From JBMOGA01 sp049318625 (GTDB lineage Bacteria; Pseudomonadota; Alphaproteobacteria; Rhizobiales; Hyphomicrobiaceae), in NCBI GenBank assembly GCA_049318625.1, contig JBMOGA010000094.1, positions 1-9,833 on the forward strand: a DNA stretch of 9,833 nt, read 5' to 3'. The notes beneath the pieces are model-generated. The model did no database searches. It was not told where the DNA came from and saw nothing but the letters and a program-made list of their open reading frames with translations. The position numbers were made by a program, and so were the translations under genes. Position 1 is the stretch's first letter. Each line of letters begins with the position of its first letter. Positions 1 through 6,607 of this stretch are shown one piece after another.

Positions 1-2
1 AC

Positions 3-182
3 CAGGAATCAGCGTTCGCGTCGTCCCTCAAGGGGTTTTTCGACAGAATCGACCCGAACCAGACGTTACCAGTGTGCCGAGGTAAGCGTTCCGACTGCAC
101 ATCTGCCGCCCTGCCCCCCGAGGCGGTTGATGAGGCTCCTGGATCCCAGGGGCGTATTTGCCTACCGGCCCTGGTCGCTTAA
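3..182 (+). CDS. Possible 3' end of an upstream gene (partial)
   Basis: Reading frame 3 is open from the left edge to a TAA at 180-182, about 59 codons. The first half has mostly G or C in third positions and an ordinary protein-like composition (ESAFASSLKGFFDRIDP). The second half is rich in Cys and Pro and less convincing. I recognise no family. It would end 55 bp before the cytochrome b561 start and could be the tail of a gene that begins outside the window. The other forward frames here are arginine-rich or stop early. It may equally be chance open frame in GC-rich DNA. Confidence 0.22.
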   Translation, partial: QESAFASSLKGFFDRIDPNQTLPVCRGKRSDCTSAALPPEAVDEAPGSQGRICLPALVA

Positions 183-237
183 GTGTCATCGGCCTCGGGT
201 ACACTCTCCGCAATTCATTGGTATCGCTCTGAACCGG

Positions 238-840
238 ATGGCTCATTCGCTCGTTTCCGCGCCTGAACGCTACGACGGCTTCGCAATGGCGCTTCACTGG
301 CTTAGCGTAGCGCTCGTCTTCGCTCTGCTTGCCACTGGCCTTGTCATGACGCGCCTCACGCCCGGTGGTGCCGACCAGTTCGCGCTTTATCAGCTGCACA
401 AGTCTCTGGGAGTAACTCTGCTGCTTCTGACCGTTGTACGGTGGGCTTGGCGATGGCACCGACGCCCGCCGCTTCTGCCGGCGCACGTGTCGGCTGTGGC
501 AAGCAGCGCCGCCAAGCTGATGCATGTCTTGCTATACGTTTTCCTCGTAGCGGTGCCGCTCGCGGGCTGGGCACTCGTCTCATCGAGCACGTTGAACATC
601 CAGACCAGCATGTTCGGCCTGGCGACTTGGCCGCACTTGCCGGTGCTGTCGGATCTCGATCCAGAGAGCCGTGCACGGATCGAGCCTGTTCTGTCTCGCG
701 TGCACATGACCTTCGCCTACGTTTTCGCGGGGCTTGTTCTGCTGCACAGCGCCGCCGCAATCTGGCACGGTCGCCCCGTGATGGCGCGCATGCTGCCTGT
801 CGGACCGTCGCACGAGCCGTCGCACACGGGCCAGCCATGA
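238..840 (+). CDS. Cytochrome b561 family di-haem membrane protein (YceJ-like)
   Basis: This is a 200-residue integral inner-membrane b-type cytochrome of the bacterial b561 (CybB/YceJ) family, expected to pass electrons between the quinone pool and periplasmic partners. It opens with the family hallmark RYDGFAMALHW, followed by four hydrophobic helices at about 18-38, 51-72, 93-115 and 154-176. Candidate haem-ligand histidines are H20 (helix 1), H54 in YQLHKS (helix 2), and H156 and H170 (helix 4). I chose ATG 238 because the hallmark normally lies within the first 10-15 residues. An upstream in-frame ATG at 127 would add an untypical arginine-rich tail. The ribosome-binding site is weak. 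The stop overlaps the yceI start by ATGA, so the two are probably translationally coupled. Family assignment is firm; the redox partner is inferred only from the neighbour. Confidence 0.93.
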   Translation: MAHSLVSAPERYDGFAMALHWLSVALVFALLATGLVMTRLTPGGADQFALYQLHKSLGVTLLLLTVVRWAWRWHRRPPLLPAHVSAVASSAAKLMHVLLYVFLVAVPLAGWALVSSSTLNIQTSMFGLATWPHLPVLSDLDPESRARIEPVLSRVHMTFAYVFAGLVLLHSAAAIWHGRPVMARMLPVGPSHEPSHTGQP

Positions 841-1409
841 CCGCGTTCTGCGCGCCCGATTGCAGGATTGCGCTCGTGTTCGTCTGGCTCGCGGCGGCGA
901 CGTGGCCGGTACGCGCCGAAATCTGGACCGTCGACCATCAGCGTTCGCGCTTGGGATTCGAACTGGTGGAGACCAGAAATCCGGTCGTGGGCCGATTTGA
1001 GCGTTGGACTGCGGACATCAGCTACGATCCAGCGAACCTCGCGGCCGCCCGCATCCGCGTCGAGGTCGACACGGCCTCTGCCGTCACCGGCGACGCGAGA
1101 CGCGATCCCTTGATGATCGGTTCCGACTGGCTCGATAGCGCGCGCGTTCCCACGGCCGTATTCGAAGCGCAGGGGTTTCGCTCACTCGGCGGCGACCGCT
1201 TCGAGGCGAGTGGGCCCCTGAAAATGCGTGACGGCGAACGTCCGGTCACACTGACGTTCACGCTCACTGTCAAGGACGAGGAAGCCCGTGCCCGCGGTCG
1301 CGCGACGCTCGTGCGCACGCAGTTCGGTATCGGCCACGGTCAATGGTCAGGCGCGGTGTCGTTCGACGTCGCGGTTGCATTCGACATTGTGGCGCGGCGG
1401 AGACGGTAA
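837..1409 (+). CDS. yceI: YceI-family periplasmic lipocalin-like protein
   Basis: This is a 190-residue secreted protein of the YceI family, a lipocalin-like beta-barrel whose characterised members bind long isoprenoid or amide-type ligands. Residues 1-27 form a signal peptide with a hydrophobic core (IALVFVWLAAATW) and a predicted cut after VRA. The mature part follows the family pattern: W..D..RSRLGFE, VVGRFERW, ISYDPANLAAARI, the TASAVTGDARRDPL block, SDWLDSARVPTAVF, and G.LKMRDGERPVTL. Length is normal for the family. The start lies inside the stop of the b561 gene (ATGA at 837-840), matching the known yceJ-yceI partnership in other proteobacteria, where the membrane cytochrome and the barrel probably act together, perhaps on a quinone-like lipid. 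That shared role is inference. The frame stays open far upstream of 837, but that stretch is the shadow of the cytochrome gene. Confidence 0.92.
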   Translation: MTAFCAPDCRIALVFVWLAAATWPVRAEIWTVDHQRSRLGFELVETRNPVVGRFERWTADISYDPANLAAARIRVEVDTASAVTGDARRDPLMIGSDWLDSARVPTAVFEAQGFRSLGGDRFEASGPLKMRDGERPVTLTFTLTVKDEEARARGRATLVRTQFGIGHGQWSGAVSFDVAVAFDIVARRRR

Positions 1410-1510
1410 GGCGCAACGCGGGCGTTCAGCCGCCGAGCCTCGACCCGGCGACGTCGATGGTCACGCCGAGGAAGCCCCCGGATGCTTGCGGCCGCGCCCG
1501 AGCCCGCACT

Positions 1511-1534
1511 GATGGCTATCTTTGTGAAGCCATC
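1511..1534. terminator. Hairpin between convergent yceI and phoX
   Basis: GATGGCT (1511-1517) and AGCCATC (1528-1534) form a perfect 7-bp stem with a 10-nt loop. It lies 19 bp past the phoX stop and 102 bp past the yceI stop, in the 143-bp convergent gap. No run of T follows on either strand, so it is not a classical intrinsic terminator; it could serve as an RNA 3'-end stabiliser. The rest of the gap holds nothing else I can support. Confidence 0.3.
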
Positions 1535-1552
1535 CTGGCCAGGACCGATGGA

Positions 1553-3628
1553 TCATGCGCCGATCTTGCCGCCGTCGGCGCGGGTTATCACGATGGTCGC
1601 CGAGCGCGGGACGGCGGTCCCGCCGTCAGGCCAGTTCGAATTGAACTTGCCGGCCTGGAACTCTTCTTTCGTGGTCGTGGCGCCGGGGTGCTGCACGTTG
1701 ACGAACATCGTGCGCTGGTCCGGCGTCGTGATCACCCCGGTGATCTCCTGGCCTTTGGGGCCCGTGAGAAAGCGGCGGATTTCACCGGTCTTCGGGTCGG
1801 CCGCGAGCATGGCGTTGTTGCCAAATTCTTTCAAGTCGCCCTTGTTCTGCTCGGACTCACCGATGTCCGACTGGATCCAGAGTCGCGCATCGGCATCGAA
1901 CCAGAGCCCATCCGGGCAGGCGAAGAGGCTGTCTGCGGCGAGCGGCTGACCGGCCACGGTCTTGCTGCTGCCGGACGGACCCGCGATGACGAACAGTTCC
2001 CATCGGAACTTCGTCGCCGCGTGGTCACCGCCCTGCTCGGTCCATCGAACGATCTGGCCGAACTGGTTCTTGGCGCGCGGGTTGACAGGGTCGACCTGGG
2101 CGTCCGTGCGGGCGGTGTTATTGGTCAGCGTGAAGTAGACTTCACCGGTCTTGGGGTCGACGGCGCCCCACTCCGGCCTGTCCATCTTCGTCGCCCCGGC
2201 CTTGTCGGCAGCCGCTCGCGTGTTGACGAGGATGTCCGCGAGATCGGCGAAACCGGCCTCTGCCGTAAGACCGTTCTGGCCCGGGACGAGGGCGAGCCAT
2301 TCACCGGAGCCGTCGGCGTTGAATTTGGCGGCGTAAAACGTGCCGGTGTCGAGCAGCGAACCGTCCGCGGTCGCCGCGTCGTAGGGGCGCTGCGAGACGA
2401 ACTTGTAGATGTATTCGAAGCGCGAGTCGTCACCGGAGTAGCAGACCACGGGGCGGCCGGCGACGGCGGGGGCGAACACGACGCCCTCGTGCGCGAAGCG
2501 GCCGAGGTGCGTGCGCTTCACTGGCACGGAATCGGTCTTGAACGGATCAATTTCGACCATCCAGCCGAAAGTGTTCGGCTCGTTGCGGTAGTCGTCGGTC
2601 GCTGCCGCGCCGCGCTTGGTCGCGTCGAAGCGAACGTATTCGTCGGCGCCGTCGGCAGCGAGTTCCCAGCCATAACGCGAGCGGCCGCCGGCGACGACGC
2701 CGTAGCGCGCGTGTTCACGTGGCAGGCTCGGCTTCTGGTCGGTCTGGTCGCCGTTGCGGAAGTAGCCGGCCCAGTTCTCTTCGGCGGTCATGTAGGTATT
2801 CCAGGGCGTGACGCCATGGGCGCAGTTGTTGAGCGTGCCGCGTGTAAGCGTGCCGTCCGGGCTGTACTTGGTCAGGACGTGTTTCGAACCGCGCACCGGC
2901 CCAGCGATGGCCATGGGTGTCAAGCCGGTGACGCGCCGGTTGCGTGGGTCGTCGACCTGGATCCAGGTGCCGTCGGCGCCACGGCGGACGCGCACGATGG
3001 AGACGCCGTGGGCATTGATTTCTTTCAGAACTTCGTCCGCGTTGCGCCGCCCTTCGGTGACGACGACATTGCCTTCGCTCAAGGCTTGGCCCTTGTAGGC
3101 GGCATGCAGGGTACGCGGGTCGATGTACTCGTGATTGATCGCGAGCAGGCCATCGGTCGAAGAGCCGTCGATGGCGAAGTAGTGCAGCCCATCATGATGG
3201 CTGCCGACCTGCAAACTCTGCTCGGCGCCCGTGTTGGCGCTCTCGCGATAGGCAGGACCCGACGCGCTGAGCGGCGTGCCGTAGGGCACCAGCACTTGGA
3301 CCTTATAGCCTTCTGGCACGACGATGCCATCGGCTTCACTCACAGGCACCGCCTTAAAGCCGAGCAACGACGATCCACCAGTGGCGGAGGGCATCGCGCC
3401 CTGCGCCCTCAGGGCCGAGGATGGGACGCCGAGTCCGAACACGCTGGTCACGGCCGCTGCAAGGCCGCCTACGAGGATCCCACGCCGCGACGTGCGCGTG
3501 TCGACCACGTCATAGAATGTTGGGTTCGGCGAAGTGTTGCACTGAGGCTCGTCACCATGCTCCCAGCACGGAGCCTCCGAAGCGTCGGCATAGTCGCGCT
3601 CGTACGCGGATTTCGTTTGATCGGTCAT
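1553..3628 (-). CDS. phoX: PhoX-family alkaline phosphatase, Tat-exported
   Basis: This is a 691-residue phosphatase of the PhoX (DUF839) family. Characterised members are periplasmic or secreted metal-dependent (Fe/Ca) phosphomonoesterases that free phosphate from organic esters when phosphate is scarce. A twin-arginine motif, TSRRGILVGG (Arg 48-49), precedes a hydrophobic stretch, so export is by the Tat route with the cofactor inserted in the cytoplasm. An N-terminal extension of about 45 residues before the RR is usual in this family. Hallmarks follow: PEGYKVQVLVPYG (about 105-117), HHDGLHYF (about 144), LLAINHEY (about 161-168), NCAHGVTPWNTYMTAEENW (about 268-286, with the family's conserved Cys and acidic residues), RPEWGAVDPKTGEVYFTLTNN (about 490-510) and CPDGLWFDADARLWIQSD in the C-terminal third. 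Length is typical of a complete enzyme. ATG at 3626-3628 is preceded by a modest GAGG. It is divergent from the ABC operon and convergent with yceI. A weak candidate Pho box lies about 58 bp upstream. Confidence 0.95.
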   Translation of the reverse strand: MTDQTKSAYERDYADASEAPCWEHGDEPQCNTSPNPTFYDVVDTRTSRRGILVGGLAAAVTSVFGLGVPSSALRAQGAMPSATGGSSLLGFKAVPVSEADGIVVPEGYKVQVLVPYGTPLSASGPAYRESANTGAEQSLQVGSHHDGLHYFAIDGSSTDGLLAINHEYIDPRTLHAAYKGQALSEGNVVVTEGRRNADEVLKEINAHGVSIVRVRRGADGTWIQVDDPRNRRVTGLTPMAIAGPVRGSKHVLTKYSPDGTLTRGTLNNCAHGVTPWNTYMTAEENWAGYFRNGDQTDQKPSLPREHARYGVVAGGRSRYGWELAADGADEYVRFDATKRGAAATDDYRNEPNTFGWMVEIDPFKTDSVPVKRTHLGRFAHEGVVFAPAVAGRPVVCYSGDDSRFEYIYKFVSQRPYDAATADGSLLDTGTFYAAKFNADGSGEWLALVPGQNGLTAEAGFADLADILVNTRAAADKAGATKMDRPEWGAVDPKTGEVYFTLTNNTARTDAQVDPVNPRAKNQFGQIVRWTEQGGDHAATKFRWELFVIAGPSGSSKTVAGQPLAADSLFACPDGLWFDADARLWIQSDIGESEQNKGDLKEFGNNAMLAADPKTGEIRRFLTGPKGQEITGVITTPDQRTMFVNVQHPGATTTKEEFQAGKFNSNWPDGGTAVPRSATIVITRADGGKIGA

Positions 3629-3685
3629 GGTTCGCCTCAGGCTTCGTCGACCTCTGCAACTGCTAACGCGTAGTAGAGCCTATCC

Positions 3686-3703
3686 ATGACAACCGTGCTA
3701 CAA
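3686..3703 (-). promoter_or_regulatory. Weak candidate PHO box upstream of phoX
   Basis: On the minus strand the 18 bases read TTGTAGCACGGTTGTCAT. Against the PhoB consensus of two CTGTCAT half-sites spaced 11 bp apart, the downstream half matches 6 of 7 and the upstream half only 3 of 7. The site ends 58 bp before the phoX start, a sensible distance for PhoB activation. A weak TACTAC about 10 bp further on could act as a -10. Phosphate control of phoX genes is well established; this particular site is inference from a partial match. Confidence 0.28.
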
Positions 3704-3923
3704 ACATCGCCCATTCGAGGACGGACTGGCGCCTGCGCGACGCCCGTTTTCGTCGACCAGACCGACCGCTGGTCCTCAGCCTCCCGGATCGCCCATTGTC
3801 AAGGCTCGTCGGCTGATGACCGTTCCCGCTTCTGGGGCCTAGTCCAGCTTGCCGGATCGAGTTAGTCTGCATGGGGGCCGCTTCGCCGAGATCTTCCACG
3901 AAGGAAGACACATGCGGCAGCCC

Positions 3924-3930
3924 GAGGGGA
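3924..3930 (+). promoter_or_regulatory. Ribosome-binding site of first permease
   Basis: GAGGGGA ends 7 nt before ATG 3938 and fixes that start. An out-of-frame ATG at 3912 has no such signal. Confidence 0.6.
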
Positions 3931-3937
3931 AACGTTC

Positions 3938-4717
3938 ATGCGAGCGAGGCAGCAACTCGCGGCAGCGATGTGGTTTGTTGCGCCCTTTGCGGTGCTCGTC
4001 GCGGCGTGGGCATTGCTCGTGCCGATGCTCGAGGTGAACCCGCGGCTGTTTCCGAAAATCACCGATGTGATGGCCGCGGCCCTCGAGGGTATCGCCGACG
4101 GCACGCTCATTCAGCACGTCGCGGCCAGCCTGATCCGGGTCGTTGTCGGATCGATCCTCGGCATCGCTGTGGCCGTGCCGCTCGGCATCCTGATGGGCAT
4201 CAGCCCGGGCGTGTCCGCGTTCTTCACGCCCCTGCTCAGGTTCTTCTCGGTGCTCGCCGGGATCGCGTGGATTCCCATCGCGACGCTCTGGCTCGGCTAC
4301 GGCTTCGGCGCCATCACCTTCATCATCTTCAACGCCGTCTTCTTCATCGTCACGTACAATACGCTGCTCGGCGTCTCGACGATCCCGATGCCGGTTCGCA
4401 ATGCCGCCCTATCGCTCGGCGCCGGCCGGTTTGCTCTGTTGACAGAAGTCCTATTGCCGGGCGCCTTGCCGAACATCGTGACCGGCATCCGTTCGGGGCT
4501 CGGGTTCGCCTGGCGGGGGCTGATCGCAGCCGAGATGATCGCGACGAATGTCGGTCTCGGCTACATGCTGTTCGTCGCGCGCGACTTCTATCGCACCGAG
4601 GTCATCGTGCTCGGCATGGTGATCATCGGAACCATCTGGCTGATGATCGATCGACTGCTCCTCGCGCCTCTCGAGAGGGGAACGATCGAACGCTGGGGGA
4701 TGGTGCAGCGCTCATGA
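3938..4717 (+). CDS. ABC transporter permease 1, NitT/TauT (SsuC/TauC) family
   Basis: This is a 259-residue inner-membrane permease of the BPD type (MetI-like fold), related to the SsuC/TauC/NrtB importers for nitrate, sulfonates and similar solutes. Hydrophobic segments lie at about 10-30, 64-88, 96-118, 121-146, 177-201 and 222-247, giving the expected six-helix fold. The cytoplasmic coupling loop that contacts the ATPase (EAA-type motif) is at about 155-178: NAALSLGAGRF followed by TEVLLPGALPNI. The tail ERWGMVQ is typical. It heads a five-gene operon and its stop overlaps the next permease by ATGA (4714-4717). It resembles permease 2 closely around PLGILMGIS, LPGALPNIVTG and AWRGLIAAEM, so the pair probably arose by duplication and forms a heterodimer. 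The substrate cannot be read from the permease. Confidence 0.92.
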   Translation: MRARQQLAAAMWFVAPFAVLVAAWALLVPMLEVNPRLFPKITDVMAAALEGIADGTLIQHVAASLIRVVVGSILGIAVAVPLGILMGISPGVSAFFTPLLRFFSVLAGIAWIPIATLWLGYGFGAITFIIFNAVFFIVTYNTLLGVSTIPMPVRNAALSLGAGRFALLTEVLLPGALPNIVTGIRSGLGFAWRGLIAAEMIATNVGLGYMLFVARDFYRTEVIVLGMVIIGTIWLMIDRLLLAPLERGTIERWGMVQRS

Positions 4718-5520
4718 ACCCCGCTCTCGTTCTCTGGGGCGTCTACACCCGTCTGACGACCCGCTACCCCGCCATCGCGACGATCGTGCCGTTTCTGCCG
4801 CTGATCGCGGCCTGGGCGCTGGTGGCTCATTTGCAGATCTTCCCGAAGGCGTTCTTCCCGTCCCCAGGGGACGTGATCGCGAGTTTCGTCGACCTGACCT
4901 GGAAAGGTATCCTGCCCGAGTATCTCGAAGACAGCATGGTGCGCCTCGCCATCGGGGCCTTCTGGGGCATTGTGATCGGCGTGCCCCTCGGCATCCTGAT
5001 CGGCATGAGCCGCAACGCCTATCGCGCGTTCTGGCCGCTGCTGCTGTTCTTCCAGGCGATCGGCGATATCGCGTGGCTGCCGATCCTGGTCATCTGGTAC
5101 GGCTACGGCATCGTCACCATGACATTCGTGATCGTTTACACCGTGTTGTTTCCAGTGGTGCTCAACACCGTTCTCGGCGTCCGCTCGGTCCCGGTGGTGC
5201 TGCATCGCGCGGCCGAGAGCCTCGGCGCCCGCCGTTGGAGCATCATCACGGAGGTCGTCCTACCCGGCGCACTGCCGAACATCGTGACTGGGCTTCGAAC
5301 CGGTCTCGGCTACGGTTGGCGGGCGTTGATCGCCGCCGAGATCATCGTCGGCACCAGCGGGATCGGCTTCCTGATGTTCGACGCGCGGCGCGCGGGCTCG
5401 GTCGTCGAAATCTTCGTCGGCATGATCGTGCTCGGCATCCTCTGGTACATCGTCGACAGCTGGATCCTCGCGCCGATCGAGCGCGCAACAGGCCAACGAT
5501 GGGGGCTGGTGACGCGATGA
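4714..5520 (+). CDS. ABC transporter permease 2, NitT/TauT (SsuC/TauC) family
   Basis: This is a 268-residue permease of the same family as its upstream neighbour, with an N-terminal extension of about 10 residues. Transmembrane segments lie at about 20-40, 75-97, 105-127, 130-155, 187-211 and 232-254. The ATPase-coupling loop is at about 165-188: RAAESLGARRW followed by TEVVLPGALPNI. The GARR form and the ESLG residues are closer to the canonical EAA motif than in permease 1. ATG 4714 overlaps the previous stop and ATG 5517 of the ATPase overlaps this stop, so the three cytoplasmic-membrane components are probably translated in a coupled way. The closing ERATGQRWGL mirrors ERGTIERWGM of permease 1. 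The two are homologous but clearly diverged, which argues against a recent duplication. Confidence 0.92.
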   Translation: MNPALVLWGVYTRLTTRYPAIATIVPFLPLIAAWALVAHLQIFPKAFFPSPGDVIASFVDLTWKGILPEYLEDSMVRLAIGAFWGIVIGVPLGILIGMSRNAYRAFWPLLLFFQAIGDIAWLPILVIWYGYGIVTMTFVIVYTVLFPVVLNTVLGVRSVPVVLHRAAESLGARRWSIITEVVLPGALPNIVTGLRTGLGYGWRALIAAEIIVGTSGIGFLMFDARRAGSVVEIFVGMIVLGILWYIVDSWILAPIERATGQRWGLVTR

Positions 5521-6275
5521 AGAGCCTCACGCTCCGCAACCTCTCGAAGACCTACTTCGATACCTATTCAGGTCGCAAAGTCGAGGCGATACACGACGTC
5601 TCGTTCGAAGTGGCGGCGGGAGAATTCGTGTCCGTGGTTGGTCCATCTGGCTGCGGAAAGACGACGATCCTCAACATGGTCGCCGGTTTCCTGCCGCACT
5701 CGGGTGGAGAGATCCTGGTCGGCGGCGCGCCGGTCAAAGGACCCGGGCCCGACCGCGGCGTCGTCTTCCAGTCGTTCGCGCTGTTTCCGTGGAAGACCGT
5801 TCTCGAAAACGTCGCCTTCGGACCGAAGATGCGCGGCATGGGGCGCGCGGAGCGCGAGCGGATCGCTCGCGAGTATCTGGCGATCGCCGGGCTGACCGAG
5901 GCGGAAGGCCGCTACCCAAGCGAACTGTCGGGTGGCATGCAGCAGCGCGTCGGCGTGGTGCGCGCGCTCGCCAACGAACCCGACGTGCTGCTGATGGACG
6001 AGCCGTTCGCCAGCGTGGACGCACAGACGCGCATGACGCTGCAGGAGGAACTGACGCGGATCACGTCGGAGCGGCGTTCAACGGTGCTGTTCATTACCCA
6101 CGACGTCGCGGAAGCCGTCTTTCTGGCCGACCGTGTGATTGTCCTCACCAAGGGGCGCGTTCTCGACGCGATCACGGTTAACCTGGGCCGCCCGCGACGC
6201 TGGAACGACCTCAATACCAGCGACGCGTTCCTGCGGTTGACGACCGAAGTGCTCTCAATGGTGCGATCGGCATGA
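5517..6275 (+). CDS. ABC transporter ATP-binding protein, NitT/TauT (SsuB/TauB) family
   Basis: This is the 252-residue cytoplasmic ATPase that powers the importer. All nucleotide-binding motifs are intact: Walker A GPSGCGKTT (about 42-50), Q-loop VVFQSFALFPWKTV (about 82-95, with the LFPW typical of SsuB/TauB/NrtD proteins), signature LSGGMQQR (about 137-144), Walker B VLLMDEPFASVD (about 157-168) and the switch histidine in FITHDVAEA (about 193-201). It has normal length for a single-domain subunit without regulatory extension. The start is ATG 5517 in an ATGA overlap with permease 2, and its stop overlaps the start of the small membrane protein in the same way (6272-6275). The two permeases with this ATPase suggest a transporter with two different membrane halves and an ATPase homodimer. 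That stoichiometry is inference. Confidence 0.95.
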   Translation: MKSLTLRNLSKTYFDTYSGRKVEAIHDVSFEVAAGEFVSVVGPSGCGKTTILNMVAGFLPHSGGEILVGGAPVKGPGPDRGVVFQSFALFPWKTVLENVAFGPKMRGMGRAERERIAREYLAIAGLTEAEGRYPSELSGGMQQRVGVVRALANEPDVLLMDEPFASVDAQTRMTLQEELTRITSERRSTVLFITHDVAEAVFLADRVIVLTKGRVLDAITVNLGRPRRWNDLNTSDAFLRLTTEVLSMVRSA

Positions 6276-6604
6276 CGATGGTCAAAACCATCCTGTCGTC
6301 GAGCAAGTGGCGCATCGTAGTCGCCGTCGTAGTGGCCTATGTCTTCTGGCAGGGGTGGCTCTCATTCGCGGCTCCCGGAAAAATCGCAGGCCTGTTCCCG
6401 GGTACGTCCGAGCGAGTCCACGTCCTCGTCACACTGCCCTTCCCGCCCGAGCGCTTTCATATCCAGACTTTCCAGAAACACGGGCGGGTTTCTGGCACCA
6501 ACGATAACACCGTCGAGGTGAGAGGAGTGAAGCGATCCGACCTGTCGGCTCTGGCGCGTCCCTACTGGGTGCGCCGCGTCGAGCCATTACCGCAAGGAGG
6601 CTGA
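6272..6604 (+). CDS. Unrecognised 110-aa single-pass membrane protein within ABC operon
   Basis: This is a small protein I do not recognise. Residues about 12-34 (core WRIVVAVVVAYVFWQGW) form one hydrophobic helix after a short positively charged N-terminus (MTMVKTILSSSK), so an N-in, C-out signal anchor is the likely topology. The remaining ~75 residues would lie in the periplasm: a beta-like VHVLVTLPFPP, then FHIQTFQKHGRVSG, VEVRGVKRSDL and a closing ARPYWVRRVEPL, suggesting a compact alpha/beta domain. It has no Cys, so no lipobox or disulfide. The ATG overlaps the ATPase stop (ATGA), and its last codons hold the ribosome-binding site of the binding-protein gene, so it is firmly part of the operon. 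It may be an accessory subunit that helps the binding protein dock, or a membrane sensor; this is inference only. Confidence 0.75.
   Translation: MTMVKTILSSSKWRIVVAVVVAYVFWQGWLSFAAPGKIAGLFPGTSERVHVLVTLPFPPERFHIQTFQKHGRVSGTNDNTVEVRGVKRSDLSALARPYWVRRVEPLPQGG
6594..6600 (+). promoter_or_regulatory. Strong ribosome-binding site inside upstream gene, selects GTG start
   Basis: AAGGAGG sits in the last codons of the 110-aa gene, 7 nt before GTG 6608. It is a near-perfect anti-16S match, stronger than any other in the operon, and fits the usual need for excess binding protein over membrane subunits. Confidence 0.75.
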
Positions 6605-6607
6605 AAC

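Larger units (their letters stand above)
3629..3937. other. Divergent phoX / ABC operon intergenic region
   Basis: These 309 bp have no convincing gene and must hold both promoters. Apart from the candidate Pho box, I see an imperfect-loop inverted repeat GACCAG/CTGGTC (3755-3760 and 3769-3774) that could be a regulator site. There is a TTGTCA at 3796-3801 that fits a -35 on the plus strand but has no good -10 at the right distance. A 6-bp hairpin TCTTCC/GGAAGA (3892-3897 and 3903-3908) lies just before the ribosome-binding site of the first permease. None of these is strong alone. Confidence 0.4.

Noticed and set aside
441..836. Upstream extension of the YceI frame
   Set aside because: The extension overlaps the cytochrome b561 gene and would bury the signal peptide; the ATGA start at 837 fits both neighbours.
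1343..3673. Very long open frame on the plus strand opposite phoX (776 codons)
   Set aside because: It lies antisense to a full PhoX with all motifs and has no recognisable domains. Long antisense frames are expected opposite GC-rich genes with strong third-position bias.
3796..3824. Sigma-70 promoter for the ABC operon (TTGTCA at 3796-3801)
   Set aside because: The -35-like hexamer is good but no acceptable -10 is found 16-18 bp downstream.
3871..4713. Upstream extension of the second permease frame
   Set aside because: It overlaps the first permease in another frame and is arginine-rich; the membrane protein starts properly at 4714.
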